The notes beneath the pieces were generated by a model. It was not told the DNA's origin, searched no databases, and saw only the letters and a program-made list of their open reading frames with translations. A stretch of 33,911 nt of DNA, from NCBI GenBank assembly GCA_030530285.1, contig JAUMVD010000020.1, positions 1 through 33,911 of the forward strand. The letters are read 5' to 3'. Positions 1 through 8,085 of the stretch are shown here, piece by piece. The position numbers and the translations under genes were made by a program. This DNA is from Bacillota bacterium. Its GTDB lineage: Bacteria; Bacillota; Clostridia; Peptostreptococcales; Anaerovoracaceae. Each line of letters opens with the position of its first letter. The first letter of the stretch is position 1.

Positions 1-91
1 AAAGTATCTCTCATTTTTTATCTATTTCTGTAACATATGTCCTATCACATTACAAAGGAAAATTTGACAACAAGAAATCGCCTGTTTGCGG

Positions 92-1756
92 CTATTTAAC
101 CCGTACTGTTATTGTCACGGTTTTACTTGCCATATTATATGCCGGCGTGGACGGAACCGTCACTGTAACCTTCATAGAGTACTTGCCTTTTTTCGTCTTT
201 TTCTTTACAGTAACTTTTCCTGTGTCCTCATTTATTTTTAATGCCTTTCTTGATTTGGCATTCACGCCTGTCCCCTGGAATATGATGTCTGCATCTTCAT
301 TATCACTTTCAGCGTATACAAACGGCTGCACCACACGTGCTTTTTTCTTGAGTTTTTTGGCTTTGATTGTTCTTGTTGTTGTTTTTATGTACAGCTCGGG
401 ATCCATCTTATAAGAGTTTACTGTTTTTGTCAGTCCTGTCGGATTATCTACCGGCATCTGATAGAATATCGTCTCCCCATTATCCCAGCTATACCAAACG
501 ATTTTCCCATCATTCAATATCGGACGGCAATCAGTAAGATATGCGTCTACGGATTGAACTGCTGAGGTAGTTTCTCCCTGTGCATCGACAAATACGCACT
601 TTAACTGTCTGTTGTCTACGTCATCATCCCTGACTTCATCCCACATAAGCAGGAATGAATCATCGTCGACTCTGATCAGGTATGGGTTGCTGGCTGAAAT
701 GATGCCATTTCTTTTATAATTCGTGATCCATTTTAGTTCAGTTGTGAGTCCGGATTTGTACACAACTCCCAGAAATACATTTCGAACATTACAATCATCA
801 TAGAAGTATTCCTGTGGAATAGAGCTTCCGGTAATCAAATAAGTATCATTCGTAATCTGTAAATCTCCCAAGAAGGCGCCTGTATAATTCTGTCCGGAGT
901 TCCCATCGAACTCAAGAACGTCTATACTATTTAATTCATTTTCGATGAACTCGCCAGAGGTCGCACTGCCATTTCTGAATCTTTTTAAAACAATCGCTCT
1001 GGGACCCCCATCCCCATGATCGACTGTAACGATACGTTTTCCATCAAACTGGACAATCTGACCAAACGAATGCGAAACAAAACCACTGTCATTATGAATG
1101 CTTTCACCTACTTTTTCCAGAATATTCATAGTGGTGGTTTTCACTGTAAATGTATAATTAGTCTGATGACTTTTTCCGATAGAATCCTTGTATTCAGTGC
1201 GGCAGGTATGTACAGCCAGAACGCTGCCTTTTATGGCCATGCTGCATGTTCCGGCATGAAATGGTATTCTTATTCCCACTCCTTTAATACTGACGTATTG
1301 AATTCTATTCCACTGTTTGTCATATTTAGAAACGCGTATCACTTCTAAGTCATCGGATTCGTTGGGATTAGACTGTCCTGTAGTTACATAGTAATATTCT
1401 CCATCAGTGCAAAAACCGCCCCAGATTGGCAGATCCATATTTATGAAACGGAGAGATGTTCTGTTAAAGTTCTGATCGTAATACTCAACAGCGAACTGTA
1501 ACCGCTCATCCTCATCCCCATCATAGTCATCACCATAGCCCACGCCGGCCTGAACTCTCATATATCCCTGATCTGTCGGCACGAGGAATGACATGTCCGT
1601 AAATCCTACGTCATTAAATACGCCATATCCATGAACACTACCTGTTTCGCCCCAAAGAATCTCCTCTTGAGAGCCGGATTCTTCATTGGCATAGACATTG
1701 CAGCTGATAAGAAAAAACAATACCAAAGGTGCCACAAAAACAATTAGTCTTTTCAT
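92..1756 (-). CDS. Secreted or lipoprotein-type surface protein, function unknown
   Basis: I do not recognise a named family over the main body of this 554-residue protein. It begins with a clear export signal (MKRLIVF, then a hydrophobic stretch to LISCNVYA). LISC fits a lipobox, so it may be a lipoprotein, but cleavage by signal peptidase I after VYA is also possible. The middle part (about residues 30-450) is rich in aromatic and Asp/Gly residues with repeated short strand-like segments, which could form a beta-propeller-like fold (inference). The last 90 or so residues are very Lys/Thr/Val-rich and look like the small Ig-like terminal domains of clostridial surface proteins. I chose the ATG at 1756 because AGGAACAGGG lies just upstream; a GTG seven codons earlier is in frame but less likely. 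It stands alone, transcribed from its own promoter behind the ech terminator. Confidence 0.75.
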   Translation of the reverse strand: MKRLIVFVAPLVLFFLISCNVYANEESGSQEEILWGETGSVHGYGVFNDVGFTDMSFLVPTDQGYMRVQAGVGYGDDYDGDEDERLQFAVEYYDQNFNRTSLRFINMDLPIWGGFCTDGEYYYVTTGQSNPNESDDLEVIRVSKYDKQWNRIQYVSIKGVGIRIPFHAGTCSMAIKGSVLAVHTCRTEYKDSIGKSHQTNYTFTVKTTTMNILEKVGESIHNDSGFVSHSFGQIVQFDGKRIVTVDHGDGGPRAIVLKRFRNGSATSGEFIENELNSIDVLEFDGNSGQNYTGAFLGDLQITNDTYLITGSSIPQEYFYDDCNVRNVFLGVVYKSGLTTELKWITNYKRNGIISASNPYLIRVDDDSFLLMWDEVRDDDVDNRQLKCVFVDAQGETTSAVQSVDAYLTDCRPILNDGKIVWYSWDNGETIFYQMPVDNPTGLTKTVNSYKMDPELYIKTTTRTIKAKKLKKKARVVQPFVYAESDNEDADIIFQGTGVNAKSRKALKINEDTGKVTVKKKTKKGKYSMKVTVTVPSTPAYNMASKTVTITVRVK

Positions 1757-1804
1757 TGTATTCCCTGTTCCTTTCACGAGCTATAATAATTACACACCAT
1801 TCTT

Positions 1805-1832
1805 ATTATAGTACAAAAAACTGCTGCATCAA
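1805..1832 (-). promoter_or_regulatory. Putative sigma-A promoter of the surface protein gene
   Basis: On the minus strand TTGATG (1827-1832) and TATAAT (1805-1810) are separated by 16 bases, about 50 bases before the ATG at 1756. The -35 box lies inside one arm of the ech terminator hairpin, so terminator and promoter share bases. Assignment is by motif only. Confidence 0.5.
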
Positions 1833-1853
1833 ACAGTTGATGCAGCAGTTTTT
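1815..1853 (-). terminator. Rho-independent terminator of the ech operon
   Basis: CTGCTGCATCAA (1821-1832) and TTGATGCAGCAG (1837-1848) form a perfect 12-bp stem with a four-base loop. A run of A's precedes it and a run of T's follows it, so it could terminate in both directions. It lies about 45 bases after the echF stop codon. Confidence 0.9.
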
Positions 1854-1898
1854 ATAACAATATTATTTGGAGTATTTACCTCCTGCCGGTAAGATTAA

Positions 1899-3065
1899 TT
1901 ATTCAACTTCCGTCATGGAGATCGCATCTGTAGGGCACACGTCTACACATGCTCCGCATCCAACACACTTCTCCTCTTCCAGGGTCCATTTGTTGTCTAC
2001 GACATCGTTAATCGCTTCGCTTGGGCACTCATTCACACAAGCATTGCATCCAATACACTTATCTTCGTCCACTGCTGCGATGGTTCTCTTTGCAGGGGCT
2101 TCTTCCTTAGCTTCCTCCGCAGGAGCTTCCTCTGCAGCAGCGCCGCCAAATGACAGGCACTTCTTAGGGCACTTGTCGATGCAGGCTCCACACTTAACGC
2201 ATGTGTCTGTATCCACTTCCCAGATCTTTTCTTTCCTGTCTACTGTGATCGCGTCTACAGGACATTCCTTAGCGCAAAGTCCGCAGAATACGCAGGCTTC
2301 CTTATCGCAAGCGAGGTCGCCGTCATCAGCTGCAGGTTCTTCTGCAGGGGCTTCCTTAGCTTCTTCCGCAGGAGCTGCTTTGGCTTCTTCTGCAGGAGCT
2401 GCCGCAGCAGCAGCGCCGCCGAATGCGAGGCACTTCTTAGGGCACTTGTCGATGCAGGCTCCACACTTGACGCATGTGTCTGTATCCACTTCCCAAACCT
2501 TTTCTTTCCTGTCTACTTTAATGGCATCTACAGGACATGCCTTAGCGCAAAGTCCGCAGAATACGCATACTTCCTTATCGCAAGCAAGGTCGCCATCATC
2601 AGCAGGTGCAGCAGCGGCTGCTTCTCCGGCCGCTTTCTTTGGAGCCTTTGCAGGAATCTCAAACGTATCTACTACCTTGACTACGTCAGGAATCGTGTAG
2701 AGATTCTCCATGGTCAGGCACTTCTTAGGGCATCCGTCTACGCAGGCACTGCACTGTATGCACTGCATTCTCTGGATTGTCCATGAACCGCCGGCTTTAT
2801 CGACTTCAATGGCGTTTGTCGGGCAGGCCTTAGCGCAGATCCCGCATCCGATACAATCTTCGCCAACGATGCTGACAGCACCTCTGGTTCTTTCCTGCCA
2901 CTCTCTTGGCTTTACAGGATACATGAGAGTGGACGGCTTCTTGAATGTGCTTCCGATGATCGTCTTACCAAATTTGAAGAATCCAAGCAGGTATGGAACC
3001 GCAAGACACAGCAGAGCAGCAATAATTATAACAGCAATTATCATAACTTTAGTCACTACTCTCAC
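1899..3065 (-). CDS. echF: EchF: Ech hydrogenase ferredoxin-type subunit, expanded to eight [4Fe-4S] motifs
   Basis: This is the electron-input subunit of a membrane-bound energy-converting [NiFe] hydrogenase. Residues about 41-120 match the NuoI/EchF family: FKKPSTLMYP, then cluster motifs C71/C74/C77/C81 and C102/C105/C108/C112. Unlike ordinary EchF (about 120-130 residues, two clusters), this 388-residue protein continues with three more two-cluster ferredoxin domains at about 162-212, 253-303 and 337-377, joined by Ala/Glu/Pro-rich linkers. Eight cluster sites are therefore predicted. Domains two and three are nearly identical copies. Residues 7-30 form a hydrophobic segment, possibly a membrane anchor. 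The gene directly abuts the echE stop. The GTG at 3065 has its ribosome site (AAAGG) only three bases away; the GTG at 3056 has a better-spaced AGGTGA, so the true start may be 3056. Confidence 0.92.
   Translation of the reverse strand: MRVVTKVMIIAVIIIAALLCLAVPYLLGFFKFGKTIIGSTFKKPSTLMYPVKPREWQERTRGAVSIVGEDCIGCGICAKACPTNAIEVDKAGGSWTIQRMQCIQCSACVDGCPKKCLTMENLYTIPDVVKVVDTFEIPAKAPKKAAGEAAAAAPADDGDLACDKEVCVFCGLCAKACPVDAIKVDRKEKVWEVDTDTCVKCGACIDKCPKKCLAFGGAAAAAAPAEEAKAAPAEEAKEAPAEEPAADDGDLACDKEACVFCGLCAKECPVDAITVDRKEKIWEVDTDTCVKCGACIDKCPKKCLSFGGAAAEEAPAEEAKEEAPAKRTIAAVDEDKCIGCNACVNECPSEAINDVVDNKWTLEEEKCVGCGACVDVCPTDAISMTEVE
2133..2600 (-). repeat. Tandem intragenic duplication in echF (273-bp period)
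   Basis: Bases 2406-2600 and 2133-2327 encode two 65-residue ferredoxin units (residues 156-220 and 247-311) that differ at only five positions: Val/Ala, Ala/Glu, Lys/Thr, Val/Ile and Ala/Ser. The DNA is also visibly near-identical, and the Ala/Glu/Pro linkers lie between and after the copies. This implies a recent in-frame duplication. Confidence 0.92.
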
Positions 3066-4148
3066 CTACCTTTCTGTACAGCTGATGCAAGGGTCGATGG
3101 TCAGTACCAGCATAGGTACGTCTGCCAGATCGGCTCCTGCCAGTGTTTTAACCATTGCAGGGATATTCATGTTGGTCGGTGTTCTGACTCTCATTCTCTT
3201 CAGGAACTTCGTGCCTGCGCCCTTAGCATAGTAATATGCTTCGCCTCTTGGCTGTTCCATACGAGTGATGTATTCGCCTTCGATCTTGTTCGGCACCTTC
3301 ATGTCTACAGGACCGTCCGGAATCTGGTCAACAGCCTTTGAGATAAGATCGATAGACTGGAAGACCTCTCTGATTCTGACTACTGTTCTGGCCATGCAGT
3401 CACCGGCTTCTTCGAGAACCGGCTCAAAGCCCAGCTTGCCATAAACACCGTGGTTGTCTGTCATTCTGATGTCCTGAGGAACACCGGATGCTCTGGCCAT
3501 AGGTCCTACAGCGCAAAGCTCTTCGGCTTCTTCCTTCGTCAGAACGCCAACGCCAACCATTCTGTTCTGTACTGATGCATCATTAATGAATACGTCAGTG
3601 ATTTCTTTGATTTCAGCTTTGAGTCCGTTCAGAACTTCCTGCATTTCCTTCAGGTTTTCGTTGCTGATATCTTTTCTCATGCCACCGACTTTGCAGATGG
3701 AGAATATAACCCTGCCGCCAGTGTTCTTTTCAAACAGGTCGAGTACTGTTTCTCTGATTCTCCAGCAGTGGTTGAACAGGCTCTCGAAGCCAAAACCGTC
3801 TGCCAGAAGTCCCAGCCACAGCAGGTGGCTGTGAATTCTTCCCAGTTCATGCAGAATGGTTCTGAGGTACTCAGCTCTCTCAGGGACCTGAACGCCCATA
3901 GCACCTTCCATGGATGCTACAGCGCCCCAGCCGTGACCGAAGCTGCAGATACCGCAGATACGTTCTATTACATAAACCATCTGGTTGAAATCCTTTGTTT
4001 CGCACAGTTTCTCAAGTCCTCTATGGATATATCCGATAGATGGAATTGCTTCCACAACTGTCTCGTCCTCGAGTACCAGGTCGAGATGAATAGGTTCAGG
4101 AAGCACTGGGTGCTGTGGTCCGAAAGGAATTATTGTTCTTTTACCCAT
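3066..4148 (-). CDS. echE: EchE: [NiFe] catalytic large subunit of Ech hydrogenase
   Basis: This is the catalytic subunit of the group 4 (Ech-type) hydrogenase, which reduces protons with ferredoxin electrons at the cytoplasmic side of the membrane. The 360-residue protein resembles NuoD but keeps both nickel-binding motifs: RICGIC (Cys65, Cys68) and DPCISC (Cys354, Cys357). That separates it from complex I. The chain ends three residues after the last cysteine (TER), so there is no C-terminal extension for a maturation protease to remove. The start ATG has an AAGGAAGG-type ribosome site in the 18-base gap after echD. No hyp maturation genes are found in this window, so the [NiFe] cofactor genes must be elsewhere. 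Confidence 0.96.
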   Translation of the reverse strand: MGKRTIIPFGPQHPVLPEPIHLDLVLEDETVVEAIPSIGYIHRGLEKLCETKDFNQMVYVIERICGICSFGHGWGAVASMEGAMGVQVPERAEYLRTILHELGRIHSHLLWLGLLADGFGFESLFNHCWRIRETVLDLFEKNTGGRVIFSICKVGGMRKDISNENLKEMQEVLNGLKAEIKEITDVFINDASVQNRMVGVGVLTKEEAEELCAVGPMARASGVPQDIRMTDNHGVYGKLGFEPVLEEAGDCMARTVVRIREVFQSIDLISKAVDQIPDGPVDMKVPNKIEGEYITRMEQPRGEAYYYAKGAGTKFLKRMRVRTPTNMNIPAMVKTLAGADLADVPMLVLTIDPCISCTER

Positions 4149-4166
4149 TTTCGTTACCTTCCTTTC

Positions 4167-4529
4167 CTATTTCTTTGGTTTCCAAGGTGTTTCTTCTGCG
4201 ATCTTGAAGAATTTACCCTGATAATCTAATTCACTGTGGTTAAACTGAACGCCAAAGAGATCATGGATCTCGTTTTCATAAATGAATGCCGGCCAGTAAA
4301 TACCAGTGATACTTTCAACTTCTTCGCCGATCTTGATGTCCAGTCTGAGATTGTACAGCTGATGATCCTTATCAAATGTATAAATGATTTCATAAGTATC
4401 GTCATCCAGTACGACTCCGCACATCTGACCTAATCTGTAGCCGCCGGCCTTCATGTCGCCAACCTTGGAGATAAGCTGGGAAAGATCAACGGTTTCAAAG
4501 TTCTGTTCTACGAATACTCTTTCGCTCAT
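4167..4529 (-). CDS. echD: EchD: NuoC-like (30-kDa type) subunit of Ech hydrogenase
   Basis: This 120-residue soluble subunit belongs to the NuoC/30-kDa family and helps attach the catalytic module to the membrane arm. The family signature is visible near the C-terminus: a TGIYWPAFIYENEIHDLFG-like stretch around residues 75-95, where complex I and group 4 hydrogenases have the conserved WxxAxxxERExxDxFG type motif. It starts with an ATG that shares one base with the echC stop codon (TAATG), which suggests translational coupling. The length fits Ech-type EchD proteins, which are short compared with NuoC. Confidence 0.9.
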   Translation of the reverse strand: MSERVFVEQNFETVDLSQLISKVGDMKAGGYRLGQMCGVVLDDDTYEIIYTFDKDHQLYNLRLDIKIGEEVESITGIYWPAFIYENEIHDLFGVQFNHSELDYQGKFFKIAEETPWKPKK

Positions 4530-5083
4530 TATTCTTTCCCTCCTTCTTCAACGACTTCTGTAGCTTCTTCTACAGCTTCTGCTGGCTCTTCAACAGCTTC
4601 TTCAGCGGCTTCGGCAGGTTCTTCTGCTGCTTCCTCTGCAGGAACTTCCAGCTTATTGACCATCGCGTCACGCTTAGCCTGGAGAACACCAAGTCCCTTT
4701 ACTACTGCGTCGATGATCGCTTCAGGTCTGGCAGCGCATCCCGGAACGTAAGCGTCTACAGGAATGACCTGATCGACTCCGCCCAGTACATTGTAGCAGT
4801 CCTTGAAGATACCGCCTGAGCAAGCGCATATACCTACAGCAACAACGACTTTAGGTTCAGGCATCTGCTCATATATCTGTTTAACAATTCCTTTGTTCTG
4901 CTCATTTACAGAACCGGTTACCAGGAACACGTCAGCGTGTTTCGGGTTACCGCAGTTGATAATACCGAATCTCTCAACGTCGTACATAGGAGTAAGACAT
5001 GCCAGAACTTCGATATCGCATCCGTTACAGCTTGATCCGTCATAATGAACGACCCAAGGTGATTTTGTTACATATGCTGACAT
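4529..5083 (-). CDS. echC: EchC: NuoB-like small subunit with an acidic C-terminal tail
   Basis: This is the small hydrogenase subunit that carries the proximal [4Fe-4S] cluster next to the [NiFe] site. The family ligands are present: SSCNGCD (Cys19, Cys22), GICAC (Cys86) and PGCAARP (Cys116). The conserved core ends near residue 147. After it comes a tail of about 37 residues made almost only of Glu, Ala, Pro and Val, rich in EEPAEA-type units. This tail is not part of the usual fold and resembles the linkers of EchF from the same operon. The gene starts 12 bases after echB, with a GGAGGTG-type ribosome site. Confidence 0.95.
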   Translation of the reverse strand: MSAYVTKSPWVVHYDGSSCNGCDIEVLACLTPMYDVERFGIINCGNPKHADVFLVTGSVNEQNKGIVKQIYEQMPEPKVVVAVGICACSGGIFKDCYNVLGGVDQVIPVDAYVPGCAARPEAIIDAVVKGLGVLQAKRDAMVNKLEVPAEEAAEEPAEAAEEAVEEPAEAVEEATEVVEEGGKE

Positions 5084-5095
5084 TTCTTCACCTCC

Positions 5096-5965
5096 TTAGA
5101 AACATAAGTACAATACGAAAACGTTGATCATACCGAGAACAACGGCAATGATCCAAGATGACTTGAATGCGAACTGCCACTTCATTCTCGCGAAGCAGTT
5201 ATCGATGTATACTTCAACGAAGTAAGCAGCGATAGCTACGACGATACCAATAACCCAACCCCAGGCTGTTCCGTTCGCGAAGAACAGGAATACGAAACCG
5301 AGGAGGAATACGTTTTCATACCAGTGAGATATCTCTACAAAACCCATGGTCCTGCCGATGAACTCGGTAGTAAGACCTCTGACCAGTTCCTGGTGAGCAT
5401 GGTGTGACATACTCAGGTCGAACGGTGACTTCCTGAACTTCAGCGTCAGGATGAAGATCCAACCGATGAAGAGTCCGATCATTGGCAGGAATGCCATAGT
5501 GTCGCTTCCCAGGATGTCTCTGACATTGAAGCTTCCCTGATACATATAGAAACCGATGACTGTGAGCAGTACCATTGGTTCATATGCCATCATTGCCAGA
5601 AGCTCTCTCTCAGCACCAACCTCAGCGTAAGGTGAGTTGGATGAGTAAGCGGCAACGATGAGGAATGCTGTCGCGACCGTAAGTGTGAATATTACGAGCA
5701 GCAAGTCTCCACCTGCGAAGAAGATAACACCGGAAGCGATGACGAATACTACGAAGATCAGTACGTAGAAGTCCTGGAATCTTGTAGGCGCCATTCTTTC
5801 CTTTTCGAATAACTTGAACACATCGTAGAACGGCTGCAGTACCGGAGGTCCTACTCTTCTCTGCATCTTAGCAGAAAGCTTTCTTTCCAGACCAGCCAGA
5901 AGTCCCCCGAGCAATGGCGCCAGTACGAGGTATGCGATTATTGAAATTACTGTCTTAACAATCAT
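5096..5965 (-). CDS. echB: EchB: NuoH-like membrane subunit of Ech hydrogenase
   Basis: This 289-residue, highly hydrophobic protein belongs to the NuoH/HyfC family, which forms the connection between the catalytic arm and the ion-pumping membrane arm. Family motifs are visible: the KMQRRVGPP loop near residues 33-41, the acidic loop with AEVGAERELLAM around residues 114-125, and the FDLSMSHHAHQELVRG loop around 178-193. About eight membrane helices are apparent. Its start ATG shares one base with the echA stop (TAATG), so the two are probably translated together. Confidence 0.95.
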   Translation of the reverse strand: MIVKTVISIIAYLVLAPLLGGLLAGLERKLSAKMQRRVGPPVLQPFYDVFKLFEKERMAPTRFQDFYVLIFVVFVIASGVIFFAGGDLLLVIFTLTVATAFLIVAAYSSNSPYAEVGAERELLAMMAYEPMVLLTVIGFYMYQGSFNVRDILGSDTMAFLPMIGLFIGWIFILTLKFRKSPFDLSMSHHAHQELVRGLTTEFIGRTMGFVEISHWYENVFLLGFVFLFFANGTAWGWVIGIVVAIAAYFVEVYIDNCFARMKWQFAFKSSWIIAVVLGMINVFVLYLCF

Positions 5966-7896
5966 TATGCGACACCTCCTAACAGACTAACCAGCGTTGC
6001 AACCATATAGCCGATGCCGATAACCAGCATTGCGATGCAAAGGATATCTCCGACGACATTCATCTTATGTTCGCCAAAGTACTTTTCCATGTGCCAGTTT
6101 CTAAGAGTGAACTCGTATTCCTTCTGCATGGAACCATAGTATGTTCTGTTGTCGCCGGTGTTGGCGCCAGCCAGATAAATAGGAACCTGCTTTTTCTTGG
6201 ACTTGCCGAAGAACATTGCAGCCAGAAGTACGAGTACAGCGATCATGATGACCATGATAGTCATGTTGCCGGATGACATGATGCCGCCGGACAGACCGCC
6301 GAATACTACCTCCAGATAAGGTACCAGCATGTAGCTTGAAATGAGAGGGAAGATCAGGCATACCAGGATGACCAGAGCTACCAGTATGAAGTGTACTGCT
6401 GACTCAGTCTTGTGTACGCCGGTCTCGATGCTCTCCTCACCAGCAACGACTGCAGTGAGTTTGCCCATCCACTTGAGCCAGTAGAATGCGGTTACCGCAC
6501 TACCGAAGCAAATGCATCCGATGAGCAGGATGTTTCCGGAATCTACGAAGGATACCATGCATGCCCACTTGGAGATCAGCATTCCGAACGGAGCGATGAA
6601 CATACCTGCGATACCGATGATCATGCACATTGCAAGCTTAGGCATTCTGTTGAACAGGCCGTCCATATCTTCGATCATTCTGCTGCCGATGTGGTGTTCT
6701 GCAGTACCTACGCAGAGGAACAGTAATGACTTAGTGATAGCGTGGAATATGATGAGCATGATACCAGCCCATACCGCTCCAGCCGATCCTACGCCGCCGC
6801 AGGCAACGATCAGACCCAGGTTGGCGATGGTGGAGTAAGCGAGTACTCTCTTCGCGTTGACCTGAGATATTGCCGCGCAGGAGGCGAACAGGAATGTAAT
6901 ACCGCCTACCATCATGACCATGATTCCGGCGAAGTTGTTCATGCCGAGAACCGGTGCCAGCTTGATGACGAGGAATACGCCGGCCTTAACCATTGTGGAT
7001 GAGTGGAGCAGCGCTGATGTAGGTGTAGGCGCTACCATAGCTCCCAGCAGCCAGCTGTTGAACGGCATCTGCGCAGCCTTTGTGATACCGGCGAATGCGA
7101 AGAACGCTGCAGGTATTGCCACCAGATCTCCGTAAACAGATCCTACGAGGAGCATCGTGCTCAGTTCTACTGTCTGGAATACAGTTCCCAGGATAACGAT
7201 GCCGACTGCGAATCCCAGTCCGCCAAGCAGGTTCATGATCAGAGCTCTGAAAGCGTTGTTTGTCGCTTCCTCGGTCTTCGTGTAACCGATGAGCCAGAAT
7301 GATGAAAGGCTTGTGATCTCCCAGAAGAAGTACATCCAGATCATGTTGTTTGATGTTACCAAACCACACATTGCGCCAAGGAACAGGAACATTACGAAGA
7401 AGAACCAAGGTCTTCTGTCTTTAGCTCCTTTTGGCTCGTGGTGCTGGAAATCCTTCATGTAACCCAGTGCATAAATGCAGATCAGGGTACCGATGATTCC
7501 AATGATAAGAATCATGATGATCGAAAGTCTGTCGATGTACATGTTGCTTTCGACCTCAATGTGGTGGCCTTTAGTCAATTCGAACCACATAACCAGTGGT
7601 GTCTGAATGATTGCAAATATCGCAGCCAGCCATTTTTTGTGCTTGCATGCGGTGATGATGATATAGATGCATAACCCTGCTTCTATGACCATCATAATGT
7701 AGTTGACGATTTCGCCGTTGAATGAGAAGAACTCAGATCCTCCTCTGGCGAACTGGATAGCGACAACGATCGACATAGCCGCGATGATGATCGACGATGC
7801 TATGACAATGACGTCTCTAGCCTTGTCAGCTTTTGCAATCAAAAGAATAAAGGCAATTACCATTGGGAAAAAGATTAGAAAACAAATTGTGCCCAT
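5965..7896 (-). CDS. echA: EchA: NuoL/Mrp-type ion-translocating membrane subunit
   Basis: This 643-residue polytopic protein is the antiporter-like subunit that moves protons or sodium ions during ferredoxin-driven hydrogen formation. Residues important in the NuoL/M/N family are present: Glu193 in the FFWEITSLSS helix, Lys273 in TKAAQMPFNSWL, His298 and Lys304 in the ALLHSSTMVKAGVF segment, and His385/Lys389 in FHAITKSLLF. The length fits EchA-type subunits. It is the first gene of the echABCDEF operon, with a strong AGGAGG site before its ATG and a promoter about 60 bases upstream. Confidence 0.95.
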   Translation of the reverse strand: MGTICFLIFFPMVIAFILLIAKADKARDVIVIASSIIIAAMSIVVAIQFARGGSEFFSFNGEIVNYIMMVIEAGLCIYIIITACKHKKWLAAIFAIIQTPLVMWFELTKGHHIEVESNMYIDRLSIIMILIIGIIGTLICIYALGYMKDFQHHEPKGAKDRRPWFFFVMFLFLGAMCGLVTSNNMIWMYFFWEITSLSSFWLIGYTKTEEATNNAFRALIMNLLGGLGFAVGIVILGTVFQTVELSTMLLVGSVYGDLVAIPAAFFAFAGITKAAQMPFNSWLLGAMVAPTPTSALLHSSTMVKAGVFLVIKLAPVLGMNNFAGIMVMMVGGITFLFASCAAISQVNAKRVLAYSTIANLGLIVACGGVGSAGAVWAGIMLIIFHAITKSLLFLCVGTAEHHIGSRMIEDMDGLFNRMPKLAMCMIIGIAGMFIAPFGMLISKWACMVSFVDSGNILLIGCICFGSAVTAFYWLKWMGKLTAVVAGEESIETGVHKTESAVHFILVALVILVCLIFPLISSYMLVPYLEVVFGGLSGGIMSSGNMTIMVIMIAVLVLLAAMFFGKSKKKQVPIYLAGANTGDNRTYYGSMQKEYEFTLRNWHMEKYFGEHKMNVVGDILCIAMLVIGIGYMVATLVSLLGGVA

Positions 7897-7929
7897 TTAA
7901 TCCTCCTAATAATAAAATTTGACTTATTC

Positions 7930-7951
7930 TTTGAAAAAATAACTTTTCAAA
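7930..7951. promoter_or_regulatory. Inverted repeat over the predicted ech transcription start
   Basis: TTTGAAAA (7930-7937) and TTTTCAAA (7944-7951) are perfect 8-bp arms around a six-base spacer. The palindrome begins three bases downstream of the predicted -10 box and covers the likely start point, as expected for a repressor site. No regulator gene is nearby, so its function is inferred from position only. Confidence 0.4.
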
Positions 7952-7953
7952 CT

Positions 7954-7983
7954 ATTATACATATATCGTGAAGAAATAATCAA
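7954..7983 (-). promoter_or_regulatory. Putative sigma-A promoter of echABCDEF
   Basis: On the minus strand TTGATT (7978-7983) and a perfect TATAAT (7954-7959) are 18 bases apart, about 60 bases before the echA ATG. The preceding gene ends in a terminator, so the operon needs its own promoter here. Confidence 0.65.
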
Positions 7984-8035
7984 GTTCGAAACAAAATACA
8001 TTATACAAAGCTATGCCTTTTCGCAACAAAATTAG

Positions 8036-8083
8036 CAAAAAAGTGTCGAGATGTAAGAAATGATTCTTACTTCTGCGACACTT
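8036..8083 (-). terminator. Terminator after the signal-peptidase-like gene
   Basis: AAGTGTCG (8041-8048) and CGACACTT (8076-8083) pair, with an inner GTAAGAA/TTCTTAC helix. On the minus strand a run of T's follows. The hairpin starts a few bases after the stop codon at 8086-8088 and separates this gene from echA. Confidence 0.85.
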
Positions 8084-8085
8084 TC

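Noticed and set aside
61..91. Terminator after the surface protein gene
   Set aside because: Only a three-base GCC/GGC stem and a broken T-run are visible, too weak to call.
2133..2600. CRISPR-like or non-coding repeat
   Set aside because: The repeats are in frame and encode ferredoxin domains with intact cysteine motifs.
1867..3231. Long open frames on the plus strand opposite echF and its start (277 and 173 codons)
   Set aside because: They mirror the repeated, biased codons of the minus-strand ferredoxin domains, have no ribosome site and no family resemblance.
1899..7896. Respiratory complex I or F420H2 dehydrogenase operon
   Set aside because: The large subunit keeps all four [NiFe] cysteines, and only the six Ech-type subunits are present.
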